Both the position numbers and the translations under genes were made by a program. Below, one piece after another: positions 1-9,229 of a DNA stretch of 64,000 nt. The stretch is taken from the NCBI RefSeq assembly GCF_001282785.1, contig NZ_CVUA01000001.1:124001-188000 (forward strand), written 5' to 3'. The DNA is from Halolamina sediminis (GTDB lineage: Archaea; Halobacteriota; Halobacteria; Halobacteriales; Haloferacaceae). The notes beneath the pieces were generated by a model. It was not told the DNA's origin, made no database searches, and worked only from the letters and a program-made list of their open reading frames with translations. The first letter of the stretch is position 1. Every line of letters starts with the position of its first letter.

Positions 1-848
1 ACAACGTCGAGGCCGACGCGACCGAGGCAGGCGCGGGGAAGGTTCACGTGCTCCGGCAGGCTGCCGAGCGCGTGAAGGACGTCCTCGTCGGGATGGGGTT
101 TCAGGAGATGGACGGCCCCCACGCCGACGCCGACTTCTGGATCAACGACGCGCTGTTCATGCCCCAGGACCATCCTGCACGAACGCACTGGGACCGCTTT
201 GCCCTGGACGTTGACCCCGTCGAGGACCTGCCCGAGGATCTCGTTCGCGCGGTCGAGAACGCCCACCGCGAGGGCGTCGGCTCGGATGGCGACGGCTACC
301 ACTCGCCGTGGAGTGAAGATTTCGCGCGCGAGGTCGCGCTCCGCGGGCACACGACGTCGCTCTCGATGCGGTACCTCTCCGGGGAGGCCGAGGGCGAACT
401 CGAACCGCCACAGCGCTACTTCTCGGTGCAGAAGGCGTACCGCAACGACACGATCGACGCCACGCACCTGCTGGAGTTCTTCCAGATCGAGGGCTGGGTG
501 ATGGCCGAGGAGCTCTCGGTACGCGACCTGATGGGGACGTTCGAGGAGTTCTACGCACAGTTCGGGATTACGGACGTACAGTTCAAGCCCCACTACAACC
601 CCTACACTGAGCCGAGCTTCGAACTGTTCGGCCGGCACCCCGAGACCGGCGAACTGATCGAGATCGGCAACAGCGGCATCTTCCGCGAGGAGGTCCTCTC
701 GCCGCTGGGCGTCGAGTGTGACGTGATGGCTTGGGGGCTCGCGTTGGAGCGACTGGCGATGCTGTACACCGGCGCCGACGACATCCGCGACCTGCACGGC
801 ACGCTCGCGGACCTTGAGTTCCTGCGGAACGCGGAGGTGATCTACTGA
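1..848 (+). CDS. pheS: Phenylalanine--tRNA ligase alpha subunit, C-terminal part
   Basis: The last 281 codons of the alpha subunit; the gene enters from the left edge with its frame starting at base 3, so the N-terminal tRNA-contacting region is outside the window. This is the class II catalytic subunit that charges tRNA-Phe as an (alpha-beta)2 tetramer in the cytoplasm. Motif 2 is seen as KAYRNDTIDATHLLEF and motif 3 as GLALERLAML near the C-terminus. The stop codon overlaps the pheT start as TGATG, so the two subunits are almost certainly translated from one mRNA with coupling. Confidence 0.95.
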   Translation, partial: NVEADATEAGAGKVHVLRQAAERVKDVLVGMGFQEMDGPHADADFWINDALFMPQDHPARTHWDRFALDVDPVEDLPEDLVRAVENAHREGVGSDGDGYHSPWSEDFAREVALRGHTTSLSMRYLSGEAEGELEPPQRYFSVQKAYRNDTIDATHLLEFFQIEGWVMAEELSVRDLMGTFEEFYAQFGITDVQFKPHYNPYTEPSFELFGRHPETGELIEIGNSGIFREEVLSPLGVECDVMAWGLALERLAMLYTGADDIRDLHGTLADLEFLRNAEVIY

Positions 849-2662
849 TGCCCGTCGTCGATATCGACACCGACGAACTGCGCCGACTGACCGGCCACGA
901 GGAGAAAGAGGACGACCAACTGAAGGAGGACCTGTTCGGCCTCGGCCTGGAGTTCGAGGGCGAGACCGAGGACGGCGATCTCCAGTTCGAGTTCGCGCCC
1001 GATCGGCTCGACCGGCTCTCCGTCGAGGGCGTCGCCCGGTCGCTGCGCTACCAGTACGGCGACGACCGCGGCGTGACCGTCCCGGACACCAACGATTCCG
1101 ACTGGACGATCGAGGTCGACCCCTCGGTCCCGGGCGAGCGCCCGTACGTCGCAGGCGCGGTCGCACGCGGGGTGGACTTGGACGAGGACGCGCTGGACTC
1201 GCTGATCCAGCTCCAAGAGAAGCTCCACGCGACGATGGGGCGCAAGCGCGCGAAAGGCGCGATCGGGATCCACGACCTCGCGATGCTCAAAGGCGAGCGC
1301 ATCGAGCAGCGCGAGATCGGCGAGGACAACGAGCTCGAACCGCCCGAGGACCTGACGCCCGTGGCCGGCGACGAGGGGCCGACCGACGTGGGCGGCCCGA
1401 CGATCACCTACCGCGGGATCGAGCCCGACGGCGACGAGTTCGTCCCGCTGGACGCCGACCGCGGGATGACCCCCGCCGAGGTGCTGACCGACCACTCGAC
1501 GGGCGAGGAGTACGCCGATCTCGTGAGCGAGTACGAGCGCTACCCCGCGATCTACGACGAGCTGGGGCTGTTTTCGTTCCCGCCGGTGATCAACGGGCAG
1601 CGGACCGAGGTCTCCACGGAGTCCCGGGAGCTGCTGATCGAGCTCACCGGTACCGACCAGTGGACGATCGACCGGATGCTCGCGATCATCTGCTACGCGC
1701 TGGACGCCCGCGGCGCGACCCTCGAAGACGTCGACGTGGTGTACGAGGACGGCGCCGCCGGCGAGCACGCGGGCGACCACCTCGTCCGGCCGGAGCTCGA
1801 CACCCGTGAGAAGACGGTCTCCCACGAGCAGATCGAAACCACACTCGGGATCGAACTGGAGATGGAGGAGGCCGTGGATCTATTCGAGCGTTCGGGGCTG
1901 GAGGCGACGACAAATCTGGGTGACGAGACGACGTACGAGGTCTCGATCCCGCCGTACCGGACCGACGTGCTCCACTCCATGGACCTCGTCGACGACGTGG
2001 GGCGGGCGTACGGGTTCGGCGACCTCGAACCGAAGTACCCCGACATCGGCACCATCGGCGGCCGCCACGAGCGGAGCCGACTCGAACGGGCGACCCGGAC
2101 CGCGCTCGTCGGCCTCGGGTTCGAGGACCTGCTGAACTTCCACCTCTCCTCGCCCGCGGAGAACTACGAGCGCATGAACGTCGACGAGGGGAGCGACGCG
2201 CTGGGCGGCGGCGAGGCGGTGAACGTTACCAGCGCCTACAGCGAGGACTACACTCAGCTCCGGACGTGGGCGCTCCCCTCGATCATGCACGTGCTGGAGA
2301 ACAACACCCACCGGCGCTACCCGCAGGAGCTCGCGGAGGTGGGCTTCGTCGCCGAGCGCGACGACGAGGAGAACACGGGCGTCGCGGAGCACCGCACGGT
2401 CGCGGCCGCGATCGCGCGTACGGACGCGACGTACGAGGACATCAAGGGGAAGCTGCAGGCGCTCGTCGGCGAGTTCGACGTCGATCTCGAAACACCCGGG
2501 ACGGAGCACCCCAGCTTCATCGGCGGCCGCGCGGCCGAGGTCGTGATCGACGGCGAGCACGTGGGCGTGATCGGCGAGATCCACCCGAAGGTGCTCGTCG
2601 AGCGCGATCTGGAGGTGCCGGTCGCGGCGTTCGAGTTCCGGCTGGACGCGCTCGCGGACTGA
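848..2662 (+). CDS. pheT: Phenylalanine--tRNA ligase beta subunit
   Basis: The 604-aa beta subunit of PheRS, of the short archaeal/eukaryotic type (bacterial PheT is near 800 aa). The N-terminal half carries the B3/B4-type editing region, followed by a B5-like winged segment around residues 275-345 (begins RPELDTREKTVSHEQI) and a catalytically inactive class II-like core that ends in FRLDALAD. It pairs with the alpha subunit to bind tRNA-Phe and to hydrolyse Tyr-tRNA-Phe. The start overlaps the pheS stop by one base. Nothing looks unusual for the family. Confidence 0.95.
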   Translation: MPVVDIDTDELRRLTGHEEKEDDQLKEDLFGLGLEFEGETEDGDLQFEFAPDRLDRLSVEGVARSLRYQYGDDRGVTVPDTNDSDWTIEVDPSVPGERPYVAGAVARGVDLDEDALDSLIQLQEKLHATMGRKRAKGAIGIHDLAMLKGERIEQREIGEDNELEPPEDLTPVAGDEGPTDVGGPTITYRGIEPDGDEFVPLDADRGMTPAEVLTDHSTGEEYADLVSEYERYPAIYDELGLFSFPPVINGQRTEVSTESRELLIELTGTDQWTIDRMLAIICYALDARGATLEDVDVVYEDGAAGEHAGDHLVRPELDTREKTVSHEQIETTLGIELEMEEAVDLFERSGLEATTNLGDETTYEVSIPPYRTDVLHSMDLVDDVGRAYGFGDLEPKYPDIGTIGGRHERSRLERATRTALVGLGFEDLLNFHLSSPAENYERMNVDEGSDALGGGEAVNVTSAYSEDYTQLRTWALPSIMHVLENNTHRRYPQELAEVGFVAERDDEENTGVAEHRTVAAAIARTDATYEDIKGKLQALVGEFDVDLETPGTEHPSFIGGRAAEVVIDGEHVGVIGEIHPKVLVERDLEVPVAAFEFRLDALAD

Positions 2663-2708
2663 GACTCCGTTCCAGCCCGCCCTGTGGCGCGTTTTCACAG
2701 GACCGAGC

Positions 2709-2716
2709 TATTTAAC
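2709..2716 (+). promoter_or_regulatory. Candidate TATA box of valS
   Basis: An AT-rich CTATTTAA stretch in otherwise GC-rich DNA lies about 28-35 bases upstream of the valS ATG at 2744. With archaeal spacing, transcription would begin at or a few bases before the ATG, which implies a leaderless or nearly leaderless mRNA and supports choosing that ATG over the in-frame upstream one at 2684. Confidence 0.55.
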
Positions 2717-2743
2717 AGGCGTTCACGGGAACGTTCAGCCAAC

Positions 2744-5377
2744 ATGCCCAGCGGCCCGTACGACGCCGACGTCGTCGAGGAGAAGTGGCAGGATCGGTGG
2801 CTCGAAGAGGACACCTACGCCTACCGCGAGAGCGAGGTAGACGATCCCAACACCGCCTTCGCCATCGACACGCCGCCGCCGACGGTGTCGGGCAGCCTCC
2901 ACTGGGGCCACGTGTACGGGACGGTGCTGCAGGACATCGTTGCCCGGTTCTCCCGGATGCAGGGCGAGGAGGTGTACTACCCCTTTGGCTACGACGACAA
3001 CGGAATCGCCTCCGAGCGCCTGACCGAGCGAGAACTCGACATCCAGCATCAGGATTTCTCCCGCCGGGAGTTCCAGCAGAAGTGTCGGGAGGTGTGTGCG
3101 GAGTTCGAAGACGAGTTCACCGAGAACATGCAGTCCTTTGGCTTCTCGATCGACTGGGACAACACCTACCGGACGATCGAGCCACAGGTCCAGCGGGTCT
3201 CCCAGCTCTCCTTCGTCGATCTCTACGAGCAGGGGAAGGAGTACCGCCAGCGTGCGCCGGCGATCTGGTGTCCGGAGTGTGAGACGGCGATCTCGCAGGT
3301 CGAGACCGAGGACGACGAACAGGACAGCCACTTCCACGACATCGCGTTCGACGTGGTCGACACCGAATCCGCGGGTCAGGAGGAGTTCACGATCTCGACG
3401 ACGCGGCCCGAGCTGCTTCCCGCGTGTGTCGCGGTGTTCGTCCACCCCGACGACGAGGAGAACCAGAACCTCGTCGGCGAGGAGGCGCGAATCCCGCTGT
3501 TCGGCCACGAGGTGCCGATCATCGCCGACGAGCGTGTCGACATGGAGACCGGCTCGGGGATCGTGATGTCCTGTACGTTCGGCGACCAGACCGACATCGA
3601 GTGGTACCAAGCCCACGATCTGGACCTCCGGGTCGCGATCGACGAGTCCGGCCACATGACCGACGTGGCCGGCGAGTACGAGGGGATGGCCGCCGCCGAC
3701 GCCGGGGAGGCGATCGTCTCCGATCTCGAGGACGCCGGCGCGCTGCTGGACCGCCGGGCGATCACTCACACCGTCAACGTCCACGAGCGCTGTGGCACGG
3801 GCGTCGAGTTCCTCGTCGCCGACCAGTGGTACGTCGAACTGCTCGACAGCACCGACGAGTATCTCGAAGCCGGCCGCGAGATGGACTGGTTCCCCGAGAA
3901 GATGTTCTCGCGGTACAAACACTGGATCGAGGGGCTGCAGTGGGACTGGTGTATCTCCCGACAGCGCTCCTCGGGGATTCCCTTCCCAGTCTGGTACTGC
4001 GAGCAGTGCGACGAGGAGATCATCGCCGACAAGGCCGACCTGCCGGTCGATCCCCTCTCGGACGAGCCGCCGGTCGACGCCTGCCCCGAGTGTGGCCACG
4101 ACGAGTTCGTCCCCGAAGACGACGTGTTCGACACGTGGGCGACCTCCAGCCTGACGCCGCTGATCAACGCCGGCTGGGACTGGGACGAGGAGCAGGGGGA
4201 GTTCACGATGGACAACCCCGAGCTGTTCCCGATGGACCTGCGCCCGCAGGGCCACGACATCATCAGCTTCTGGCTGTTCCACACCGTGGTGAAATGCTAC
4301 GAGCACACCGGCGAGGTGCCGTTCGAGTCGGTGATGATCAACGGGATGGTGCTCGACGAGAACCGCCAGAAGATGTCCAAGTCCAAGGGCAACGTCGTCA
4401 GCCCCCAGGAGGTCAAATCGCAGTTCCCCGTCGACGCCGCCCGGTTCTGGGCCGCGGGGAGCTCGATCGGCGACGACCTCCCCTACCAGGAGAAGGGGCT
4501 GCGCGCCGGCGAGAAGCTGCTCCAGAAGCTCTGGAACGCTTCGAAGCTGGTCGACTCGCTGACGCCCGAGAGCGTGCCCGAGATCGACGAGTCCGAGCTC
4601 TCGGCGCTGGACCGCTGGCTGCTGGCGGAACTCGACGGTGAGGCCGAGTTCGTGAAGGAGAAGCTGGAGAACCGCGAGTTCTCGAAGGCGCGGGACAGCC
4701 TCCGGAGCTTCTTCTGGGGGACGTTCTGTGACGACTACCTCGAGATCGCGAAACAGCGCGTCCGCGAGGAGGATGACGAGTCGGCGACCTACACGCTGAC
4801 GGTCGCCCACAGGCGGTTCCTGAAGCTGTTCGCGCCGATACTCGCCCATATCTCCGAGGAGATCTGGCAAGAAATGTACGCTGGGGGAGAGGAGTTCGAC
4901 AGCATCCACCGTACCGCGTGGCCCGAACCCACGGGGATCGAGGCCGACCACGAGGCCGGCGAGACGGCGATGGCGGTCGTGGGCGCGCTCCGACGCTACA
5001 AGAGCGAGCGCCAGCTCCCGCTGAACGCCGAACTCGACACGGTGTCGGTGTACGGCGGGATCGGCGGCTTCGAGCGTGACATCCGGAACGTGATGCACGT
5101 CGACACGCTCGAGACGCTCGACGCCGAACCCGAGATCGAGTCGGTCGTCACCGGAATCGACCTCGATTACTCGGTCGTCGGCCCGGAGTACGGCGCCGAC
5201 GTGCCGGACATCGAGGCCGGGATCGAGAGCGGCGACTACGAGATCGACGGTGAGACGCTCGTGGTCGCGGGCCACGAACTCGCCGCCGAGGCGTTCACCG
5301 TCGAGCGCGAGCGGCAGTTCACCGGCGAGGGCGAGATGCTCGAAGCCGACGGCGCGCTCGTGATCGTGCAGGCGTAG
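2744..5377 (+). CDS. valS: Valine--tRNA ligase
   Basis: An 877-aa class I synthetase that attaches valine to tRNA-Val. The HIGH signature appears as HWGH at residues 53-56 after TPPPTVSGSL, and KMSKS is at 543-547. An inserted CP1 editing domain (begins ISTTRPELLPACVAVF) hydrolyses mischarged Thr-tRNA. CxxC pairs (CPECETA, CEQCDEE, CPECGHDEF) suggest zinc knuckles. The anticodon-binding region follows KMSKS, and the C-terminus ends EMLEADGALVIVQA. The start at 2744 is preferred because of the TATA box 30 bases upstream and because homologues begin near MPSGPYDADVVE. It may be its own transcription unit downstream of pheST. Confidence 0.95.
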   Translation: MPSGPYDADVVEEKWQDRWLEEDTYAYRESEVDDPNTAFAIDTPPPTVSGSLHWGHVYGTVLQDIVARFSRMQGEEVYYPFGYDDNGIASERLTERELDIQHQDFSRREFQQKCREVCAEFEDEFTENMQSFGFSIDWDNTYRTIEPQVQRVSQLSFVDLYEQGKEYRQRAPAIWCPECETAISQVETEDDEQDSHFHDIAFDVVDTESAGQEEFTISTTRPELLPACVAVFVHPDDEENQNLVGEEARIPLFGHEVPIIADERVDMETGSGIVMSCTFGDQTDIEWYQAHDLDLRVAIDESGHMTDVAGEYEGMAAADAGEAIVSDLEDAGALLDRRAITHTVNVHERCGTGVEFLVADQWYVELLDSTDEYLEAGREMDWFPEKMFSRYKHWIEGLQWDWCISRQRSSGIPFPVWYCEQCDEEIIADKADLPVDPLSDEPPVDACPECGHDEFVPEDDVFDTWATSSLTPLINAGWDWDEEQGEFTMDNPELFPMDLRPQGHDIISFWLFHTVVKCYEHTGEVPFESVMINGMVLDENRQKMSKSKGNVVSPQEVKSQFPVDAARFWAAGSSIGDDLPYQEKGLRAGEKLLQKLWNASKLVDSLTPESVPEIDESELSALDRWLLAELDGEAEFVKEKLENREFSKARDSLRSFFWGTFCDDYLEIAKQRVREEDDESATYTLTVAHRRFLKLFAPILAHISEEIWQEMYAGGEEFDSIHRTAWPEPTGIEADHEAGETAMAVVGALRRYKSERQLPLNAELDTVSVYGGIGGFERDIRNVMHVDTLETLDAEPEIESVVTGIDLDYSVVGPEYGADVPDIEAGIESGDYEIDGETLVVAGHELAAEAFTVERERQFTGEGEMLEADGALVIVQA

Positions 5378-5448
5378 GCCTCATCTCGAATTTCGAACAG
5401 TAACGCGCTGCTGGGAACGGTTTTCTCCCTGCCGGCACACCGATCCGT

Positions 5449-6213
5449 ATGGTCGGAAACGACACGACCGAACCCGAGGCGGAGCAGCAGGCACGGCACT
5501 GGTGGGACGCGTGGGCCGAGACGTTCCAGGAAGCGGGCGGCCACTCGATCGCCGTCGCCTTCGGCCCTGGCGCACCGGAGGGCGACGATCTGGGACTGCT
5601 CGGCGACGTCTCGGGCGTCGACGCCGTCGAACTGGGCTGTGGCGGTGCGCAGTTCGGGATCGCCCTCGCTCAGCAGGGGGCGAACGTGACCGGCGTCGAC
5701 ATCTCCGCGGAACAGCTCGACTACGCCCACGACCTCGCGGCCGAACACGGCGTCGATGTCGACTTTCTCCACTGTAGCGTCACCGACCTCTCCGGAGTCG
5801 CCGACGACTCGTTCGACCTCGCGTTCTCGGCTTTTGCGTTCATGTGGGTCGAGAACCTCCAGGCGTGTTTCGCTGAGGCCCACCGCGTCCTGCGGGACGG
5901 CGGGGGCCTCGTCTTCAGCGTCGATCACCCGTTCTACAAGATGCTCGACCCGGAGTCGGGCGATCTCGTCCGGAGCTACTTCAGCGGCGAGCCAAAGCGA
6001 GCCTACAGCGAGTCACTGGACGCCGAGATGGTCGTCCATCGGCGCCCGGTGAGTGAGATCGTCAACGGGCTGATCGAGGCCGGATTCACCATCGAGCGCC
6101 TCGAAGAACCGGGCTACGATGACCCGGACGCGTACGAGGCGGACTTCGGGAGCTTCGACCCCGAACTGATGGCGGACGTGCCACCGACGCTCGTCGTCGC
6201 GGCCGAAGCATAA
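5449..6213 (+). CDS. SAM-dependent class I methyltransferase
   Basis: A 254-aa Rossmann-fold methyltransferase of the Methyltransf_11/UbiE type. Motif I reads VELGCGGAQFGIALAQQG near residues 60-77, followed by the acidic post-I segment GVDISAEQLDYA and a motif IV region DLAFSAFAFMWV. The substrate cannot be read from the sequence; a small-molecule or quinone-like target is possible but unproven. It stands alone, with 71 bases to valS and 64 bases to the next gene, all on the plus strand. Confidence 0.8.
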   Translation: MVGNDTTEPEAEQQARHWWDAWAETFQEAGGHSIAVAFGPGAPEGDDLGLLGDVSGVDAVELGCGGAQFGIALAQQGANVTGVDISAEQLDYAHDLAAEHGVDVDFLHCSVTDLSGVADDSFDLAFSAFAFMWVENLQACFAEAHRVLRDGGGLVFSVDHPFYKMLDPESGDLVRSYFSGEPKRAYSESLDAEMVVHRRPVSEIVNGLIEAGFTIERLEEPGYDDPDAYEADFGSFDPELMADVPPTLVVAAEA

Positions 6214-6277
6214 CGTGGCCCGGAATCGACGCCGCGACACCGCAACCGATAGGGCGCCAGCCGCCACGCGCTCGGGT

Positions 6278-7153
6278 ATGAGCGACGGGACGCGCGTCGA
6301 ACGACGCTCCCCCGACGAGCTGTTCGGCCTCCTTGCGGACGGGACGCGGATGGCAATCGTGCAGGCGCTCGGGGAGGCGCCGGGGCCGCTCAGTTTCTCG
6401 GCGCTGCGTGAGCGTGTCGGCGTCGCCGACAGCGGGAACTTCAACTACCACCTCGACCGCCTCGTTGGCGTACTCGTCGCGGACGTCGACGACGGGTACG
6501 AACTCACCCACAGCGGTGCCGAACTGTTCGGTTCCGTGCTGGCAGGGACGTACACTGCCGACGCCGCGGTCGACGCGGTCGCTCCCGACTGGGACTGCCA
6601 GCTCTGTGGCGGAGAGATGGTCGTCGACTACGCCGACGAGCGAGCGCGCTTCCGGTGTCGCGACTGCGACGAGGGAGCGCGGTTCTCGTTTCCGCCCGGG
6701 AGCGTCGAGCAGTTCGAGCGGTCGGAACTCCCCGCGGCGTTCGCACGCTGGTGGCACGGGACGGTTACCCGGCTCGTGGACGGCTTCTGCCCGATCTGTG
6801 CGGGGCGGCTCGACCGCTCGCTGGCCAGTCCACCCACGGACGAGGGGGGCGAACGCCCCGAAGTGGTCCGGTTCGACTGTCGTCGATGTGGCGAGACGGC
6901 CCGGGTGTCGGCGTCGACGCTGGCGACGTTTCAGCCGGTCGTCGAGGGGTTCCTCGCCGAACACGGGTTCGACCTTCGGACTCGCCACCCGTCGCAGATC
7001 TGGGCCGAACTGAACGACTGGGAGACGACGGTCCGCTCGGCGTCACCCCGCCGGCTTACCGTGCGGTTCGGTCACGGCGGAGAGACAGTCGTTGTGGATA
7101 TCGACGAGAACGCGGCCGTCGACACGGTGGAGCGACGGCCGAATGAGTCATAG
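6278..7153 (+). CDS. Winged-HTH regulator with two zinc ribbons
   Basis: A 291-aa protein with an ArsR-like winged helix at residues 10-85 (LFGLLADGTRMAIVQAL, then SGNFNYHLDRLVG as recognition region). Two treble-clef or ribbon-like cysteine clusters follow: CQLCGGE with CRDC, and CPICAGR with CRRCGE. It is presumably a DNA-binding regulator whose C-terminal half senses metal or stabilises dimers; no target is evident. The ATG at 6278 is chosen because the HTH begins directly after it; an in-frame ATG at 6215 would add 21 residues of poor quality. Its last 6 bases overlap the end of the convergent pyrD gene. Confidence 0.8.
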   Translation: MSDGTRVERRSPDELFGLLADGTRMAIVQALGEAPGPLSFSALRERVGVADSGNFNYHLDRLVGVLVADVDDGYELTHSGAELFGSVLAGTYTADAAVDAVAPDWDCQLCGGEMVVDYADERARFRCRDCDEGARFSFPPGSVEQFERSELPAAFARWWHGTVTRLVDGFCPICAGRLDRSLASPPTDEGGERPEVVRFDCRRCGETARVSASTLATFQPVVEGFLAEHGFDLRTRHPSQIWAELNDWETTVRSASPRRLTVRFGHGGETVVVDIDENAAVDTVERRPNES

Positions 7154-8203
7154 ATCGGCGCCGACGGCCTCGGAGACGTGGTCGAACCCGTCGCGATCGA
7201 GCAGTTCGAGCAGCCCCTCGTTGATGTCGCGGGCGAGGGAGGGGCCTTCGTAGACGAGGCCGGTGTATAGCTGGACCACGCTCGCGCCCGCGCGGAGCTT
7301 CCGGTAGGCCCCCTCGGCGTCGCTCACACCGCCGACGCCGACGACGGGGACGCCGGTGCGCTCGGCGACGAAGCCGACGAGCCCCGTGGAGCGCTCCTCG
7401 ATCGGGTCGCCCGAGAGCCCGCCCGGCTCGGCCCTGTTGGGCGATCCGAGGCTCTCGGGGCGTTCGGTCGTGGTGTTCGCGACGACGACGCCGTCGAGGT
7501 CCTTCTCGGCGACGACGTCGAGGGACTCCTCGATCGCCGGGCCGGGGAGGTCCGGCGAAATCTTGACGAGGAGCGGGGCCGCACCCGCCTCCTGGAGTTC
7601 GTCGACGATGGCTTCCAGCGCGTCGCGGTTCTGGAGCGAGCGCAGCCCGGGGGTGTTGGGGCTGGAGACGTTGATGACGAAGTAGTCCGCCGCGTCCGCG
7701 ACCCGCTCGTAGGTGTAGCGGTAGTCCGCGGGCGCGTCCGCGAGGGGGGTGGATTTCGACTTGCCGAGGTTGACGCCGACCGGGACGTCGGGGAGCGCGG
7801 TGTCGTCGAGGCGTGCGCCGACCGCGTCCGCGCCCTCGTTGTTGAACCCCATCCGGTTGATCAGCGCGCTGTCGGGCCGCAGGCGGAACATCCGCGGACG
7901 AGGGTTGCCAGTCTGTGCCTCCGCAGTGACCCCGCCGACTTCGACGTGGCCGAAGCCGATCGCCGCGAGCGCACGCGGGAGGCGGGCGTTCTTGTCGAAG
8001 CCGGCGGCGACACCGACGGGGTTGGGGAACCGGAGGCCGAACGCTTCAGTCGCGAGTCGGTCGTCGTCGACGGCGTAGCGGTCCCGGAGCAGCCCCTCGG
8101 CGGGGGTGTTCTGGACGGCTTCGAGCCCGCGGCTGACGAGCGTGTGGGCGGTCTCGGGTGGCAGCGAGAACAGGAGCGGTTTGACGGCGTCGTAGGGGTC
8201 CAT
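7148..8203 (-). CDS. pyrD: Dihydroorotate dehydrogenase (class 2, quinone-dependent)
   Basis: A 351-aa flavoprotein that oxidises dihydroorotate to orotate in pyrimidine synthesis. Class 2 features are the N-terminal extension (MDPYDAVKPLLFSLPPETAH), GVAAGFDKNARLP for FMN contact, the catalytic serine motif NVSSPNTPGLRSLQ and LVKISPDL. Class 2 enzymes sit on the inner membrane face and pass electrons to quinone. It lies 8 bases downstream of a small AbrB-like gene on the same strand, so the two are probably cotranscribed. Confidence 0.93.
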   Translation of the reverse strand: MDPYDAVKPLLFSLPPETAHTLVSRGLEAVQNTPAEGLLRDRYAVDDDRLATEAFGLRFPNPVGVAAGFDKNARLPRALAAIGFGHVEVGGVTAEAQTGNPRPRMFRLRPDSALINRMGFNNEGADAVGARLDDTALPDVPVGVNLGKSKSTPLADAPADYRYTYERVADAADYFVINVSSPNTPGLRSLQNRDALEAIVDELQEAGAAPLLVKISPDLPGPAIEESLDVVAEKDLDGVVVANTTTERPESLGSPNRAEPGGLSGDPIEERSTGLVGFVAERTGVPVVGVGGVSDAEGAYRKLRAGASVVQLYTGLVYEGPSLARDINEGLLELLDRDGFDHVSEAVGADL

Positions 8204-8210
8204 CTGGTCC

Positions 8211-8408
8211 TCAGAAGTCGTGTTCCACGTCCTCGGCGTCGGCGGACTGGATGATGATCTTCCCGTCGCGGACGCGCACGAACACCTCCTCGCCGATCTC
8301 CATGCCGGCGACTTCGAGCTCGTCCTCGTGGAGGTTCACGTGGACGTTGTGGTACTCGCCGTTCTCGTCTTTGGCCCCGCTCGGGCTGAGCTTCTTCTTG
8401 CGGACCAT
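8211..8408 (-). CDS. Small AbrB/SpoVT-like protein
   Basis: A 65-aa acidic protein with a basic N-terminus (MVRKKKLSPSGAK) and the swapped-hairpin pattern VHVNLHEDELEVAGMEIGEEVFVRVRDGKIIIQ that resembles AbrB/MazE-type DNA-binding domains. It sits directly upstream of pyrD with an 8-base gap. No toxin partner is present, so an antitoxin role is unlikely; it may be a small regulator. The assignment rests on the hairpin pattern only. Confidence 0.7.
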   Translation of the reverse strand: MVRKKKLSPSGAKDENGEYHNVHVNLHEDELEVAGMEIGEEVFVRVRDGKIIIQSADAEDVEHDF

Positions 8409-8571
8409 CTGGTCTATCTATCCCCGTTTGGCTTCAGCCGATACTAAAGTGTTGTCTCCGCGTGCGGCGCGCCCGAGCCTCTGTCGGGTGGATTCTAGAT
8501 TATTTTCACGATTTTATAGTTGTTATGAATTTGCCCGTATATAAATAGTTCGGTCAGACCAGTCGTTTGCC

Positions 8572-8589
8572 CCGATATTTTTATATCGG
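8572..8589. promoter_or_regulatory. Palindrome over the MC1 gene TATA box
   Basis: A perfect inverted repeat with 7-bp arms, CCGATAT and ATATCGG, separated by TTTT. The TTTTTATAT run inside it is the best TATA candidate for the MC1 gene, ending 31 bases before its ATG. A symmetric site that covers the TATA box is a natural place for a repressor, or for MC1 itself, to block TBP. Confidence 0.5.
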
Positions 8590-8620
8590 ACCCTGTGCAC
8601 CACTCCCATGGAGAGAAACC

Positions 8621-8926
8621 ATGGTACGAGAAGACGGTAAGCGGAACTTCGCGCTCCGAGAAGAGGACGGCGAGGACAGCGTGTTCTCGGGCAACACGCC
8701 GCGGCAGGCGGCGCTGAAGGCGGCTCGACGGCTCGAGCCCGACGACTCCGAGGACGACGCCGATCGAGTCCCGATCGAGCTCCGGGAGAAGGGGACCGAC
8801 AAAGTCCACATCTACGAGGGCTGGGCGTGGGAGGAGGAAGCCCCCGAGAACAAGCCCGACTGGATGCCCGAGGTCATCACCGAGGCCAACGTCTCCAAGC
8901 AGGGGATCGAGCACCTCGACGAGTAG
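8621..8926 (+). CDS. Non-histone chromosomal protein MC1
   Basis: A 101-aa monomeric DNA-bending chromosomal protein. Family marks are KRNFALREEDGEDSVFSG, TPRQAALKAARRL, ELREKGTDKVHIYEGW and NKPDWMPEVITEANV. MC1 binds and kinks DNA and is a main architectural protein in haloarchaea, where it can outweigh histones. The ATG at 8621 has a GGAG Shine-Dalgarno-like sequence 7 bases upstream; an upstream in-frame ATG at 8567 would add sequence without family similarity and lies before the TATA candidate. Confidence 0.93.
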   Translation: MVREDGKRNFALREEDGEDSVFSGNTPRQAALKAARRLEPDDSEDDADRVPIELREKGTDKVHIYEGWAWEEEAPENKPDWMPEVITEANVSKQGIEHLDE

Positions 8927-9125
8927 CTCCCGAGCGTCGTTCCCGACAGGCGTATCAGTTCCCGCGTCGCAACGACCCGACGCGCGGTACCACGCGGCTC
9001 GACTCCGTGCGAGCGCGGGATGAGCGGCCGCCCTCCTGCCGCGCGATACTTTCTCCGGTAGCCACGACGTCCGTCTCCCCGTGTGAGTACGACCCGCGTG
9101 AAACCGCATGACGTGGCGTCGATAC

Positions 9126-9141
9126 TCCGACGGGGTTAAGT
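9126..9141 (+). promoter_or_regulatory. rrn promoter repeat 1
   Basis: TCCGACGGGGTTAAGT, sharing TCCGACG-N3-TTAAGT with the second site. The TTAAG core with an upstream CGACG matches the type of element used as TATA/BRE in haloarchaeal rRNA promoters. Confidence 0.65.
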
Positions 9142-9229
9142 ACTCGCCACCCATCGAATGAAATGCGAAGGTCGCCGGGGCGGTCGCCCCCGGTGACACC
9201 CGGACTCGCTCGGTGCGAGCCCGGTACGA

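Noticed and set aside
2735-5275. An 846-codon open frame on the minus strand
   Set aside because: It is the antisense shadow of valS. High GC keeps stop codons rare, the sequence has no recognisable domain, and the plus strand encodes a complete synthetase.
8211-8408. AbrB-like antitoxin
   Set aside because: The downstream gene is pyrD, not a toxin, so a toxin-antitoxin pair is not supported.
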